Positions 24,401 to 40,385 of a stretch of 64,000 bases of DNA are shown piece by piece; the first letter of the stretch is position 1; every line of letters starts with the position of its first letter. Below the pieces are notes generated by a model that was not told the origin of the DNA, did no database searches, and saw only the letters and a list, made by a program, of their open reading frames with translations. The DNA is from Isoetes taiwanensis (lineage: Eukaryota > Streptophyta > Lycopodiopsida > Isoetales > Isoetaceae). The position numbers and the translations under genes are program-made. The stretch is taken from contig JAJEKV010000093.1 in assembly GCA_021234155.1 (NCBI GenBank), forward strand, positions 2,279,712 to 2,343,711. Reading direction: 5' to 3'.

Positions 24401-26996
24401 ACTTCGCCACATCGTCAGGAATGCCAGGGACCAAGTTACACGGTTGGTTTTTGCAAAGAAACACTTACGCCCTACATTGCGAAGATTCGTGAGCCCACCT
24501 CCTAGGCCAATTGACTACGGTGTGTTGCATGAGATAGTTTGGGCGCCGAGAAGGGGTGGGCTTACGCCACAAAACTTGGTCCCTAGGGCAATGTCGACGC
24601 TCGAGTCCATTGGCGAGGCGGATCACGGTTTTGAGAGGGGAAGTTGCCCGTCCGGCCGCCGTGGCCGCCGGGAGAGGAATTTTGGGGCAAGCTGCTTCCG
24701 GGTGGTTTTTAGGGTCCATGCTCTGGCGTCAACACCCCCCCTCTACCTCAAGACACGGTGCAAGGTCCTAGTCAAATCTGACAAGGATAGAGCCTCCGAA
24801 ACGTAAACCCTATGAGTTGCCAGGTTCTAGCAGGGTTTGCGTTTTGGGTGCCGAGTTTTGGTCTTTTGCACTTGGGACGTGGCCGATCACATGCAATTGA
24901 GAACACGAAGCAAGGGGAACTGACGGAATGGAGTTTGGACCTGTACTCCTCCCGTTGTGGCAGTTAGAAGTCAAGGGCCGCTTTTGCAGTAGCAAGACAT
25001 TCGTAAATTCGTAATTAATGCATAGTACGGACTTAAATTCTGATTTTTTGTCAGCTAGCTTCCTAAGTCATCGTCAACATACAGGCCAACTTTCAAAAAT
25101 TTTGGATATGGTTTAGATCAAATAGTTTGCACTAGAAACGGTCCGGGCATTTTGTTGTTGGCAGCCGAAGCCGGCACACTTGCCCAAGTCAAACAAGGCC
25201 GGGACCTTGCAAGGCCTCCTCATTAGAGGGGAGAGTCAGAACCCGTGGAGGCGAGCCCCAAAAGCTTCCCGAGGCCTTTTTTCGGGCTGCCCGCCGGGCG
25301 CGTGACGCTAAAGACCACACTCCGGATCTCTGGTTCGATCCACCCGTTGAATCCTTTGTTCCGGGAAAACCTGGTCCGAGAAGGTCCAAAAATCCAACAT
25401 CCGTCCCGGGAGAACATATCAAACCGCTGAAGCGTCTGCCCCAAGGGCGACGTTGTAGAAACCAAAGTGTTTTGTCGTTCGGACATTGCGGAGGTTCGAA
25501 ATGCCGATCCGACTTCGCCACATCGTCCGGAATGCCAAAATTACCCTAGGGACCAAGTTACGGTTGGTTTTGCAAAAGCAAGAAACACTTACGCCCTACA
25601 TTGCAAGATTGCCAGCCCACCTCCTAGGCCAATTGACTACGAGTGTGTTGCACATGAGATAGTTTGGCGCTTCTTGAGAAGGGGTGGGCTTCACGGCCAC
25701 AAAACTTGGTCCCTAGGGCAATGTCGACGCTCGAGTCCATTGGCGAGGGACGCATCACTGTTAGGAGAGGGAAGTTGCCCCGTCCGTCGCCGTATGCGTC
25801 GGAGAGGAATTTTGGGGCAAGCTGCTTCGGGTGGTTTTAGGCTCCGTGCTCGGCGTCAACACCCGCCTCTACCTCAAGACACGGCGCAAGGTCCTAGTCA
25901 AATCGACAAGGATAGAGCCTCAAAGCGTAAACCCTATGAGTTGCCGTGTTCTAGCGGGGTTTGCGTTTTGGGTGCCGAAGTTTTGGTCTTTTGCACTTGG
26001 GACGTGGCCGATCACATGCGATTGAGAACGCAGCGCAAGGGGAACCGACGGAATGGAGTTTGGACTGTACTCCTCCGTTGTAGGCGCTTAGAAGTCAAGG
26101 GTCGCTTTTGCGGTAGCAAGACATTCGTAGAATTCGTAATTAATGCATAGTACGGACTTAAATTCTGATTTTTTGTCAGCTAGCTTCCTAAGTCATCGTC
26201 AACATACGAGGGCCAACTTTCAAAAAATTTTGGATATGGTTTAGATCAAATAGTTTGCACTGTGAACGGTAGGGCAGCCTGTTGTTGGGCCAAGTCCGGG
26301 CACACTTGCCCAAGTCAAACAAGGCCGGGACCTTGCAAGGCCTCCTCATTAGAGGGGAAAGTCCGAAAACCGTGAGGCGAGCCCCAAAAGCTTCGAGGCA
26401 GCCTTTCTCGGCAGCGGCCCCGGGGCGACGCGCTAAAGACCACACTCCTGGATCTCGGTTCCGTGATCCGACCGTTGAATCCTTTGTTCCGGGAACCTGG
26501 GTCGAGAAGGTCCAAAAATCCAACATCCGTCCGGAGAACATATCAAACCGTGGCGCCCCAAGGGCGACAAGTAGAAACCAAAGTGTTTTGTCGCCGGACA
26601 TTGGCGAGGTTCGAAATGCCGATCCGACTTCGCCACATCGTCAGGAATGCCAAAATTACCCTAGGGACCAAGTTACACGGCCGGTTTTGCAAAAAGAAAG
26701 AAACACTTACGCCCCTACATTAAAAAGATTCGCCACCACCTCCCAGGCCAATTGATTCACGAGTCGTTGCACATGAGATAGTTTGGCTTCTTCGAGAAGG
26801 GTGGGCTTGGGCCCACAAAACTTGGTCCCTAGGGCAATGTTGACGTTCGAGTCCATTGGCGAGATGCATCACGGTTCCGGAGAGGGAAGTTGCCCCGTCC
26901 GTCGCCGTGGCCTTCTGGAGAGGACTTTTGGGGCAAGCCGCCTTCCGGGTGGTTTTAGGGTCCGTGCTCGGGCCAACACCCCCTACGTCCAAGACA
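6455..26996 (+). repeat. Satellite array, ~18 copies of a ~1.12 kb monomer
   Basis: The anchor CTAGCTTCCTAAGTCATCG recurs at about 7119, 8227, 9352, 10488, 11610, 12730, 13843, 14961, 16083, 17199, 18312, 19425, 20550, 21669, 22805, 23941, 25053 and 26180. The spacings are 1108-1136 bases, mean about 1121. All copies are in the same orientation. Invariant blocks include GCCAACTTTCAAAAATTTTGG, AAGTCAAACAAGG, CCTTGCAAGGCCTCCTCATT and ATAGAGCCTC; variable positions cluster at CAG/CTG/CCG sites. A lone fragment of the first block also lies at 6277-6312 inside the CACTA-like end. The last monomer is cut at about 26996. Open frames of 60-300 codons recur but shift between monomers, so I regard the array as non-coding. 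Confidence 0.95.
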
Positions 26997-27085
26997 CCGG
27001 GCATTGAATACGCCAACACCCCCCTTCGCATGTTGGTAGGGTATTAGTTTTCATAGCAGGGGACAAAATTAAAAAAATAAATAAA

Positions 27086-27116
<31 letters not shown>

Positions 27117-28179
27117 CAAATTAACCCGGGGTTTTGTACAGTTTAAGTACGACATGGCTTAGGAATGAATCCTAGGATATAAGCCTTAGAACTGTTGGAA
27201 CCAATAGTACAATAAATGTTCCTAATGGGAATTACTTGAATAAGTTACATTATTGTAGTAGTGGTGGCATGGCTGTATTTTAAGTTATACTGTAGCAACT
27301 GTTGAACCAGCAGGGCTACAAATGATCTGTGGCAGCATGCTAATAGATGCGGGTGGAGATTACACCGGGCCCTTCTTCAAGGTGTTAATAATGGAGTACT
27401 AATGCATATTTATGCAAATATTGTGAGAGTGGCACATATTAGGCCACTTTGAGCATAAGGATATGGTTTGCATTATACAAGGTCAGTGAGAAGCACACGG
27501 ATAATAAAATGTTGACGTGACATGGGACCTGGGACTTCACGGGTTTTGAAGGCTGTCGGAGGCTAAAAGATCAAATGGACTACGGACTCGTAGAATTAAG
27601 GCAAAATCGTCACATTAACTAGTGGTGGTATGCACTAGTAAATACTACCGGGAGGTAAGAGTAATCAAATAAACATGTCCTAAGGTAGTAAATAAGGTAA
27701 TGGTTAAGCATTTGGTGGCTCCACTTACAATAGGAAAACACATGATGTTTATTTATGTTAGAATATTTAATGTTTGGGGAATACACTTGAATTTACGTTG
27801 ATCCACTTAGGGTTAGCAAAAAGAAGAATGGTGTAAAATTTTAGGGTTGCTCAAGAAGGAGCCGAAAAATGGTTTACAGCAGGGAGATTCCGGCACTCCT
27901 TAGCATGATTGCTGGTGGCGATTTGTCCAGTACAAGGATGATACAAGGAGTATCCGGCACTTGATGGAAAAACATGGCAAACATTAGGCAGGCATCCCCA
28001 AATGTGGAATGGCGTTGGCCGAGCTGCTCCACGGCTTGGCTTTGGCAGTTCTACATGGAGTAGAATGGCAGAAAAGTGGTCGGCTGAGCTTATTGCTGAT
28101 AGGAAAATAAGAAAAGTGAAGATTGGTTGGAAAATATGACCTATTTAAAGGAAAATAGATGGAGTAGAGCAAGCATTTG
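26997..28179. other. Spacer with (TA)n between satellite and retroelement copy C
   Basis: A (TA)n-rich tract lies at about 27084-27117. The remaining kilobase has frequent stops on both strands. The start of copy C could be anywhere here, because its 5' part does not resemble the 5' part of copy A. Confidence 0.5.
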
Positions 28180-28209
28180 GCGGCCAGGAGCTGCAGGCAA
28201 GCGCCTGCA

Positions 28210-28888
28210 ATGGGAAAGGGCAAACAGACCCGTCAGGATCTGCTGGAGCTCATCAATGGAGCCGGATTAGATCTGGCAGCCCTGTGCAAGAAAGAAGGTG
28301 AAGTCATAGCACAGCCAAGCAAGGCATTCCTGATCAGAATAGTGGAGAAATTTAATCTTGCTGGTGCTCCTGCAAGCAAATCGGATGAAGGGATAATGAA
28401 GTATGTTTCACAGGCTGCTGGTGGCACTAAGGACACTCCTGGTACAAGCATAAGCAACGTGGCAGAATCCATTGGGATGCAACAAGTTCAAGAATCTGAG
28501 GAGGATGATGAAATAGAGCTTATACTAAACCAGGTTTTTTGTTAAATGGATTGTAGATTAATCGGTTAGACAGAATAACAGGGCGTATACCCTGAATAAT
28601 TTGATGGGCTAATGCTGAACTCAATTAATTTTTAAACTGGTGAAGGGCGTTAAGCCATGTTCAGACCAATGCTTACCTGCTAATCCCTATCAGTGTTACC
28701 CATTCTTGGCTAATATTTGGTTGGTTGGATTGCAGGTAACCGGTCTTGCATCTCCAGTTTTCTTTTTGGATTTTGGATGCTTGGAGACTATCTGTTACAA
28801 ATGGAAGAACAAGCTGGTTTTAACTTGCAGACCAGCAAACATTTCTGATAATATTTTAGTTTGTTACGTTCTATCTTTTCGAAATTGA
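28210..28888 (+). CDS. Retroelement ORF1, small acidic-tailed protein (copy C)
   Basis: An ATG at 28210 opens a 111-codon frame ending at 28545. Residues 8-50 align with the ORF1 of copy A: L-x-x-LI-x-x-(A/S)G-(L/I)-DLA-x-(L/I)-CK, then IAQP-x-K-x-(F/L)L, then IV-x-K-(F/Y)-NLA. The C-terminal third is acidic (ESEEDDEIEL). Both copies end LNQ at a CAG|GTTTT site. Splicing from 28534 to the acceptor TTGCAG at 28735 continues the frame with VTG-x-x-SP for 50 more codons, and copy A has the same VTG-x-x-SP start at its equivalent acceptor. The product would be about 158 residues. A helical nucleic-acid-binding N-terminus is a guess from composition only. Confidence 0.6.
28646..28739 (+). promoter_or_regulatory. 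Conserved intronic inverted repeat at a CAG|GTAA splice site (copy C)
   Basis: TTACCTGC at 28673-28680 is the exact reverse complement of GCAGGTAA at 28732-28739. The second arm spans the predicted 3' splice site. About 35 bases before the first arm (GGGCG-TAAGCCATG) are also conserved in copies A and B. Confidence 0.5.
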
Positions 28889-29753
28889 AGGTAAACTCTA
28901 GGCCTTTAATGTTTTGAAATCATGCTGGCTGGACAATATTGCTTGATGCAGTAAACACTGTAAGCCTGTTTTTCTAGCTTTTTTTAAAGTTTAAAGGAAG
29001 GAACCTTTGCTGTATATTTTCTCTTGCTTAGAGATATTGGAGTTTAATGGAAGCAACAATTGGTTGGCATATGGTTGTTTTTGTTAGTGTTCATTTATGG
29101 TTTATCTTGCTGTAAATGTGAAGAAGTCAGAGTACTGCTGAACATTATCAATAAGGGCATTATGTGTTGCTTAAAATATGCATTAGATGCATGTTAAGTA
29201 CTCAGCATGTTCGGAATAGTCAAATATAATAGTAGTATGGTTTGGCATGGATCTACTGCTAGTTGTTAACTAGACTAATTTGAAAGATCAATAGTGAAAG
29301 GAGTATAAGGAATTTATGCTGGAAACGTATTACAATTAAGGAAGTATAATGATAAACTTTATAGGAAATTTAGTATGGATAAGAATAAAGGTGGTCACAA
29401 TATGTATGACCATATAAAAATACAGTGGCCTATTGTTCAAGGTAAACATTTGTTGTTTGGCACAGAGGAATGTAAAGTGAACCATAATGTATTATCTGGT
29501 TGAACTATTGATTTAATGGCACTAATCTGTAGAAAATAAAGTATTATGGAAGTGTAATGTCTCATTGGCATGATTAATTTGAAGTGCTTATTAATTTGTA
29601 ATTCTACCAGTTTTAAATTTTTAGGCTTATGTCTAAAGTTAAAAAAGGAATATGTTGCACAGGATCCCCAAAGTCCCCCCACCAAAAGGCTGGGGACTGA
29701 TAAGTTCTTTTGCCTTTTGGCTTTGGAATGTCTTAGTTTTAAGGCTAAGGCCA

Positions 29754-29874
<121 letters not shown>

Positions 29875-30837
29875 ATTAATGCGTCCTACGGCGCATTGTT
29901 CCAGTTTTAGCATGTTCTTACGATGCAAGGCCCTGTCATGTTCTAGGTAACCAACGATTCTACTGAGATTCTCTTGTAATTCCTCTATATTCTTCAACAT
30001 TCTATGTATTATATTTAGCATTCATGAAGATTCCCCTAGATTTGATTGAGGTGCTTACCCATGAGCATTTAGAACCTTCCAAAATAATTTATTTTGGATC
30101 TGCGCAACAATTCTAAAACACTTTCTATTTTCAGACTGAAGATTTATATTGTACCCCTTTATTATGAAACATTTTAGAACATTCTATTGTGGCTCTTTGC
30201 AAAATCTTAAAAAAACTCTAAGATTACATCAAGATTTTCTTAGATTCCATTAGATATTATGAATATTCCCTTAGATTCAACTAGATTTTAAGAGAATGCA
30301 TTAGACTTGTAAATATTTTCCTAGATTCTCTTACAATTTATGAGATTTTTATATTCCCTTTAATTCTCCTAGATTCCCTTACATTCTAGAAATTTCTAGA
30401 ACATTCTAGAACTTTTCGAACATTCTAAAACTTTCAAAACATCCTAGAACTTTCTGGAAGTATTTCCCTAGATTTCCTTACATTCCCATAGATTCCCCTA
30501 CATTCTAGAACATTCTAAATCTTATTAGAACAATTTGGAACTTTCTAGAAGAATTTTCTTAGATCCCCTCCTAGATTCTTTTATATTTTATAAGATTTTC
30601 TTACATTCTATTAGATTCTTCTGGATTTCCTTTACATTCTAGAATTTTTTAGAACATTCTAAGACTTTCTGAAACATACTAAGACTTTCAAAATATTCTA
30701 GAACTTTCTGGAAGTATTTCCCTAGATTTCATTACATTCCCATAGATTCCCCTACATTCTAGAACATTCTAAACTTATTAGAACAATTTGAAACTTTCTG
30801 GAAGAGTTTTCTTAGATCCCCCTTAGATTCTCTTATG

Positions 30838-30873
30838 TTCTAGAACTTTCTAGAAGATTCTAGAACTTTCTAG
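30838..30873 (+). promoter_or_regulatory. Seven contiguous heat-shock-element-like half sites
   Basis: TTC and GAA triplets alternate at exact 5-base spacing: TTC 30838, GAA 30843, TTC 30848, GAA 30853, TTC 30858, GAA 30863, TTC 30868. Heat shock factor recognises alternating nGAAn units, normally three or more. The surroundings are repetitive, so the array may have arisen by slippage and need not be functional. Confidence 0.4.
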
Positions 30874-30989
30874 TTTTCCTTTCGTAACATTCTAGAACTT
30901 TCTTGAACTAGCTAGAATGTTATAGTCTATTTTATCTTAATGGGAACATTACCCTTAAGTATATTTGAAACATAAATTCTTCATAGAAT

Positions 30990-31063
30990 TAATGCTTGGT
31001 CTAGTGGTTAGAGTGGGGGGTTTGGGGGGTTGAGGACCAGGGTTCGAATCCCCCCAATAACAT
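30990..31063 (+). other. tRNA-like (SINE-type) pol III promoter box, unit 1
   Basis: TGGTCTAGTGGTTAGAGTGG at 30997-31016 fits a tRNA A box and GGTTCGAATCC at 31041-31051 is a perfect B box, 44 bases apart as in a tRNA. The acceptor ends do not pair and the anticodon arm is a run of G and T, so it is not a functional tRNA. It resembles a tRNA-derived SINE head. Confidence 0.6.
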
Positions 31064-31411
31064 AAAAAATTTTAAAAGCCTTTCCTTAAGGGATGAGCAT
31101 TCAACATGAGCCATAGGATCTTAGACTCAATCAACGATCAAGATCTCATCATATAAAAGCAATATGAGCCGTAGGATCTATTACATATAATTCCCAAAGC
31201 CATGTGGATCGTAAGATATGTGCCAAGCAACGTGAGCCGTAGGATCTTGGATCGACGGTCAGGATCAGATCAACCTGGACCGTGAGTAGGATCGTGGTCT
31301 ATATGAGCTGTATGTAAACTCCCAAGCCATCTGGGCCGTAGGATACGTCCCAAAGCCACGTGAGCCGTAGGATCTTAGATCAACGGTCGGATTCAATGGG
31401 ACAAACATAAG

Positions 31412-32793
<1,382 letters not shown>

Positions 32794-32805
32794 GATCAGA
32801 TATAT

Positions 32806-33716
<911 letters not shown>

Positions 33717-33730
33717 AAGAACATATATAA

Positions 33731-35609
<1,879 letters not shown>

Positions 35610-36400
35610 GTGGGCAGCAAAGACATTGCATGATTTGGCACTGTTTTGGCCCATTTATGCTAGGAATTTAGAAAATGGATGCCTAGCATCAATTATGCAT
35701 CTTCCAAAGGACCTTTCCAACGGATGTTCTACAGAGAAAACAGAGCTTTGATTTGGGAGTTATGGCCATATTTCTAGTTGAGTCTAAATTTGTGGCAGCA
35801 AACATAAACAAGAAACCAAGCATTTGATGGCCATGTGGCAAAGAGTAGTGGAGCTAAAGGAGCAATGCCAAGATGATTTTGCCAGCTTACATGTGTTACG
35901 GAAAGAGTGAAGAACATACAAAAATCTGCTAATGATTGTTCTCCAGCTAGAGATGTGGCATGTCCTCCATAGAAGTTTCTCATTATGCTTCATTATGCCA
36001 TGTTTTAACCCATTTATGCTAAGCATTTGGAAAATGTACGCCTAGCATCATTTGTGGACCTTCCAATGTTCTTCCATGGAGAATAGAGCTTTCATTTAGA
36101 AATTATGGCCATATTTCTACCCGACTGTAAAACTGTGGCAGCAAAGACATTGCCTGATTTAGCACTGTTTTGGCCCATTTATGCTCGGAATTTGGAAAAT
36201 GGATGCCTAGCATCAATTATGCATCTTCCAGTGACCTTTCCGACGGATGTTCTTACGTAGAAAACAGAGCTTTGATTTGGGAGTTATGGCAATATTTCTA
36301 GTTGAGTCTAAATTTGTCGCAAAGAAACATAAACAAGAAACCAAGCGTAAAGAGTGAAGAACATGCAAAAATCTGCTAATGATTGTTTAAAACTCCAGCT
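35610..36400 (+). repeat. Three tandem copies of a ~200-350 bp repeat
   Basis: The block CCCATTTATGCT-G-AATTT-GAAAATG, GCCTAGCATCA, ACCTTCC and AGAGCTTT-ATTT occurs at about 35648, 36010 and 36175. Copies 1 and 3 are closest and also share AACATAAACAAGAAACCAAG. The part after copy 1 (GAAGAACAT-CAAAAATCTGC) is repeated after copy 3. Confidence 0.75.
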
Positions 36401-37920
36401 AGAGATGCATACATAATTTACAAAATGTACCAGATTGCATTCATTTTAGTAATGTGCAACCGGCATGTAGACTAGGGCCCCCGCAAAAAACTAAGAAAGA
36501 CAATACGTGCATCAAGTAAATAATCAAGAGTCAAGCAAGGCAATATGTTGAAGATGCAATAGATTAACCTGCAATGTTAATTGGGTATAACTAAATATGG
36601 CACCTAGAGCTCTCTCAGAACCGCAACAAAGCTATCCAAGTCACGTAAACACTGTCAAGACTTAAAACACAACGAAGTTGTTTCAATTTTAGCCAACATA
36701 AACCAAATACAATCTGGATCAAACAAGTCAAAGAAGGATCGATAAGAAAACAAAGACCTTTCATACATGCATTGGTGCATTCTCGCCTCGGTCATTCAAG
36801 GTGCGGATAGCATACAATTCATCATTTTCTGAATCTAACAATACCAATGAATTTAAAATTTCATGAAAGAAAATTACCACACAATGTTTGGCCCAAAAGC
36901 CCTATTGCTCCTGCAAGAATTACCTAGGAAATGTGTTGCGGCTTCAAAGATAGAAACTCATATCATCATTAGAAACTCACGTCGTCATTAGAAAACAAAG
37001 GGGCCTATCATTCTTTATATCCGATCTTTGTATCACACTAGAAGCTGTTCAATCTAGATCTTACCAGCAAATTGGCAAGAGCCGGCAGATTTTGATCAAT
37101 CTACAATACGTCGTGGCATATGAAAGCTCCGGTTCAAACCCGGCTGAATTTTGACATCAGCCCTATAAGCATACATTGAATAAATCAACTCAAATACCAG
37201 CACCATGACCCCCAGATTGCCATAACATATTCCGGCTTTGGCAAGAGCACCGTTGGCACCAGGACTTTGGGTTGCATATTTTCACGCGACATTTTGGGCA
37301 GTCCTCGGCAAGCTTTGTTCGACATCGGTTTATACACTTCGCTCAGAACACATAACAAGTGTAGAGATATGTCCTCTTAAACCCCCGGTTTGCCATTGAA
37401 GCTCTTCCCGGATCTGAATATATAAGCCATAAAATAAAATAGGAAAGCCAATAGAAAATAAATTGCACGGGATGAAATGATTAAGATCGATATTTGCATT
37501 GACAAATGGGTTCTCAAATATGTTCTATAAGAATTGAAGAGTTTGAAATTCATGATCCACAAGATTAGCAATGCAAAAATAAGCAATCTTCAACCTTAAT
37601 CGATATGCACAATGCCAAAGCAAATTTTGGGTCAAGCCGTTATATGTCGACCACATTCCACAAATTCCACAAATTGGAAGGGCTTCAAGTAAGAGTCTTG
37701 TTACTAGGATTGCCCATATTTGAAGAAAACACGGGTTCTTTATTATGAAGTATCATAGAAATTAGTCTGCGTTTGTTGAAAGAAGCCAAGGCCCTATGCT
37801 TTCTTCACTTCGAACAGAAACACGATTACTTGTTTGAAATGAAATCTGATTATAATGGACAACACTAACCTGCTTTCTTTCCCTTAAACTGCTTCCTTGA
37901 ATGATGGCGACATTCTTATC
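36401..37920. other. Gene-free stretch
   Basis: I see no supported gene. A minus-strand gene starting near 38649 could extend into it through introns I cannot define. Confidence 0.4.
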
Positions 37921-37934
37921 ACCATCTTTTAATT

Positions 37935-38649
37935 TCATGGCTTTAACTTCTTTTGTTGCTCTCCTAAATGACCAGGAAATTTGTCACCACATGTACATAA
38001 GAAAGGTATCTCACCAATATCTTTGGTCTTGAAACAAATCAAGTTGCACAGTTCCCCTTTCTTGACACGAAAAATTTGCAAAGCCATTCCTTGTTGAGAC
38101 ACAATGAAATGAAGGCTCTGGTGCAAACATATTGAAGGCATGAGGAAGGCTTGAATCAATCTGATAACATCTTGAACCCATATTATCGTTTTCGTTGAAA
38201 GGAGATGTGGACCCAACCTGTAAATATTCTAAGGCGTGAAAACACAATATAAAATAAACTCTTTTGTCTTGAGCTGTGGAAGACAGCACAGTGAAGTGAA
38301 GCGCAATCGTTTTAATCCCAATCAACAATAGGAAGCGGCGGGCAAATTTTTCCATGTGGCCGTCGGCCGATGTAGACGGTTTCGGCAACATCAGACGGTT
38401 TCGCAACAAGAGGCCATGAGATTCGAGATTGAGATTTGGAAATGGGTGAATTGATTTAGAGCAACCAAGCTGCAGTGGGCTCGATCTTACTGATCCGGCA
38501 GAGTCATAGATTTGGAATACTTCATATGCATGGCAAGAAAAACCAAGATAACAAAAGCGGCAAGATCCCAAGCTTAACTTGGCAGAGGAGGAGATCGACG
38601 GTCGGATTTGTAACGACGACGTAAAAGGATCTACCTCCTCCGTCACCAT
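37935..38649 (-). CDS. Possible organelle-targeted protein, N-terminal exon(s)
   Basis: A minus-strand ATG at 38649 opens 212 codons to 38011. A second minus-strand frame (38216-37935) overlaps its end and reads as plausible protein (ALQIFRVKKGEL, FLCTCGDKFPGHLG), so an intron or indel may join them. Residues 1-100 are rich in Ser, Arg and Pro and low in acidic residues, as in chloroplast transit peptides. Residues 104-105 are Arg-Arg, followed by a hydrophobic stretch (106-122) and Ser-Ser-Thr-Ala-Gln, which resembles a twin-arginine thylakoid-lumen signal with a cleavage site. No mature domain is recognised. The arrangement could be chance; confidence is low. Confidence 0.3.
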
Positions 38650-38888
38650 TTTTGCTCCAATCGTTGGAACCCCAAGGAAAGCCCATGGGGGTAGACAAAT
38701 CGAGATTTAAATGTCTACACACATCTACACACAATTTTTTTTTTTCCCTTGCCACTACGCTACCTACATTAATTATAATAATGTGCCAACATTAAATATA
38801 ATGCCAACATTATTAAATTCAATGAGTTACTAATCGATGGCCGAGATAAAATCTTCAAATCCAAAGGTCCATATCAAAAGCCTCAAAT

Positions 38889-39375
38889 AAGGGGGCACTT
38901 TCTTTGCACCTTCCCTAAAAGAAATCAAGGGCCACGATTTCTCACGTGCCCGATCGACGGCCCAGGGATGGGGTGCATGCCCCATGCATGCCCCATGCAT
39001 GCCCCCCCATGAAATCCAAGGGCTATTGTCGCGCCACCTCAGAAAATGGACGGCTGGGATGAATCTCTACAAAGATTCACCCCCCATAGGACACATCCAA
39101 TAATTGTATATATATAATAGATATATATATATATATATCTATTATCTATTATTATATATATACAATTATTGGATGTGTCCTATGGGGGGGTGAATCTTTG
39201 TAGAGATTCATCCCAGCCGTCCATTTTCTGAGGTGGCGCGACAATAGCCCTTGGATTTCATGGGGGGGCATGCATGGGGCATGCATGGGGCATGCACCCC
39301 ATCTCTGGGCCGTCGATCGGGCACGCGAAAAATCGTGGCCCTTGATTTCTTTTAGGGAGAGTGCAAGGAAGTTTC
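38889..39375. mobile_element. Palindromic MITE-like foldback element
   Basis: The left arm (about 38889-39118) and right arm (about 39141-39375) are near-identical inverted copies separated only by an AT-rich centre that is itself self-complementary. Shared blocks include CCTAAAAGAAATCAAGGGCC, GATCGACGGCCCAG-GATGG and TTGTCGCGCCACCTCAG. Inside each arm GGGGCATGCAT is tandemly repeated. No target site duplication could be fixed. The transcript would form one long hairpin. Confidence 0.75.
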
Positions 39376-40385
39376 CTTCCATAGAATTAAAGGGGAAATT
39401 TAATCTTGGTTGTCAAAGATATATATATATATATATAACCTTGCTAGGGCAATTTTAGGTTCCAGGGCGTTCCAGGGGCTGGAATGCTTAGCATTTTATT
39501 GATTGTAATATTCATGTGTAGGACATATCTGCTAGCCTTTAAAAACCATGCTTTTATGGGACATCTGGCAGGAAATAAACCCCTCAGCCACAGCGTAACC
39601 TGCATCCTTATAGAAGTGGCCCAAGCACCGCCCTTTTCTTTTTATTGTTCTAAACTAAGTGAGTTTCTCTTGAATTCATGCCACTGTTTTGACTTCTCAC
39701 TATTGCTCCATGGCTCTAAGCTATGGTAAGGTAATGGTCTTCAACGAATGGGTATCTCAATCCCAATTTAGTGTGGTGAAAGCTGGAAAGCTCTGCCATA
39801 ATTACATGATTGCCAGTTCTCACACCTGCACATCTATGTAGTGTCCTGGGTCTATGGAGCATAATCTCTTAATATGGAGGGTAATCCTTTACTAATTTTG
39901 ACTTTGTCTTATACTAGTGCTATTTAATAGCTCTAAATGTTGGCAAGTCAAAGATCGACGAATTGATTTCTCTAGCCCAATTTAATGATCATGGAAATTC
40001 AAAAGTTCTGCCATATTGTTAAGGTTGCCATATTGTTAAGGTTGCCAGCTCTCACCTTTATGAGCCTAGGGATTATGCAAACTCCATATTATTCAAGGGC
40101 CAATAAAGGGATAGTTTTCATCAAGATCTTGAAAGGTTTTTTTAAAACCACCACTCGAAATTTGTGCTAAGGTGACAGTTAAGCCTTTGGGATTTAGTTA
40201 AAATAAGAATACATTGCTCATATAAGGCGAAGGTTGAACACCATCGTAGGTAATTCTGAACTTATCTAACATGGTACTTATGTTTAAGTTAAACATTAAC
40301 CCATGTAATACCGGGGTGCACATTCTCCCGTGAGACCGTACTATTCTAGCCTTAGAATTTTGCAAAGTGGTCAAAACCCTTGAAC

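Larger units (their letters stand above)
28180..29753 (+). mobile_element. Copy C of the multi-ORF retroelement, truncated at (TA)n
   Basis: This copy keeps ORF1 (28210-28888 with one intron), the conserved inverted repeat around 28673-28739, and downstream non-coding DNA that matches copy A up to GGCTAAGGCCAAGTATATA (compare copy A GGTTAGGCTTAGGTATATA near 42931). It then passes into a long (TA)n tract. ORF2 and RT are missing. It is clearly diverged from A, so shared features are informative. The 5' limit is uncertain. Confidence 0.65.

Noticed and set aside
6470-26990. Many 60-300 codon open frames in the satellite, some with similar peptide fragments
   Set aside because: The same DNA is read in different frames in different monomers, lengths vary from copy to copy and no frame is kept through one whole monomer.
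6455-26996. CRISPR-like or rDNA intergenic-spacer origin of the array
   Set aside because: The 1.12 kb unit has no short repeat-spacer alternation and no rRNA sequence is present.
5798-27000. The whole satellite array as the interior of one giant CACTA element
   Set aside because: No inverted CACTA terminus (CTTGTAGTG) or matching subterminal repeats were found at or beyond the right edge of the array.
30990-31063. A genuine tRNA gene
   Set aside because: The acceptor stem does not pair, the T stem is imperfect and there is no usable anticodon arm; only the A and B boxes fit.
39484-39729. 81-codon open frame near the element start (also at 47353)
   Set aside because: It is conserved only because A and B are almost identical; it has no counterpart in C or D and a hydrophobic, non-specific composition.
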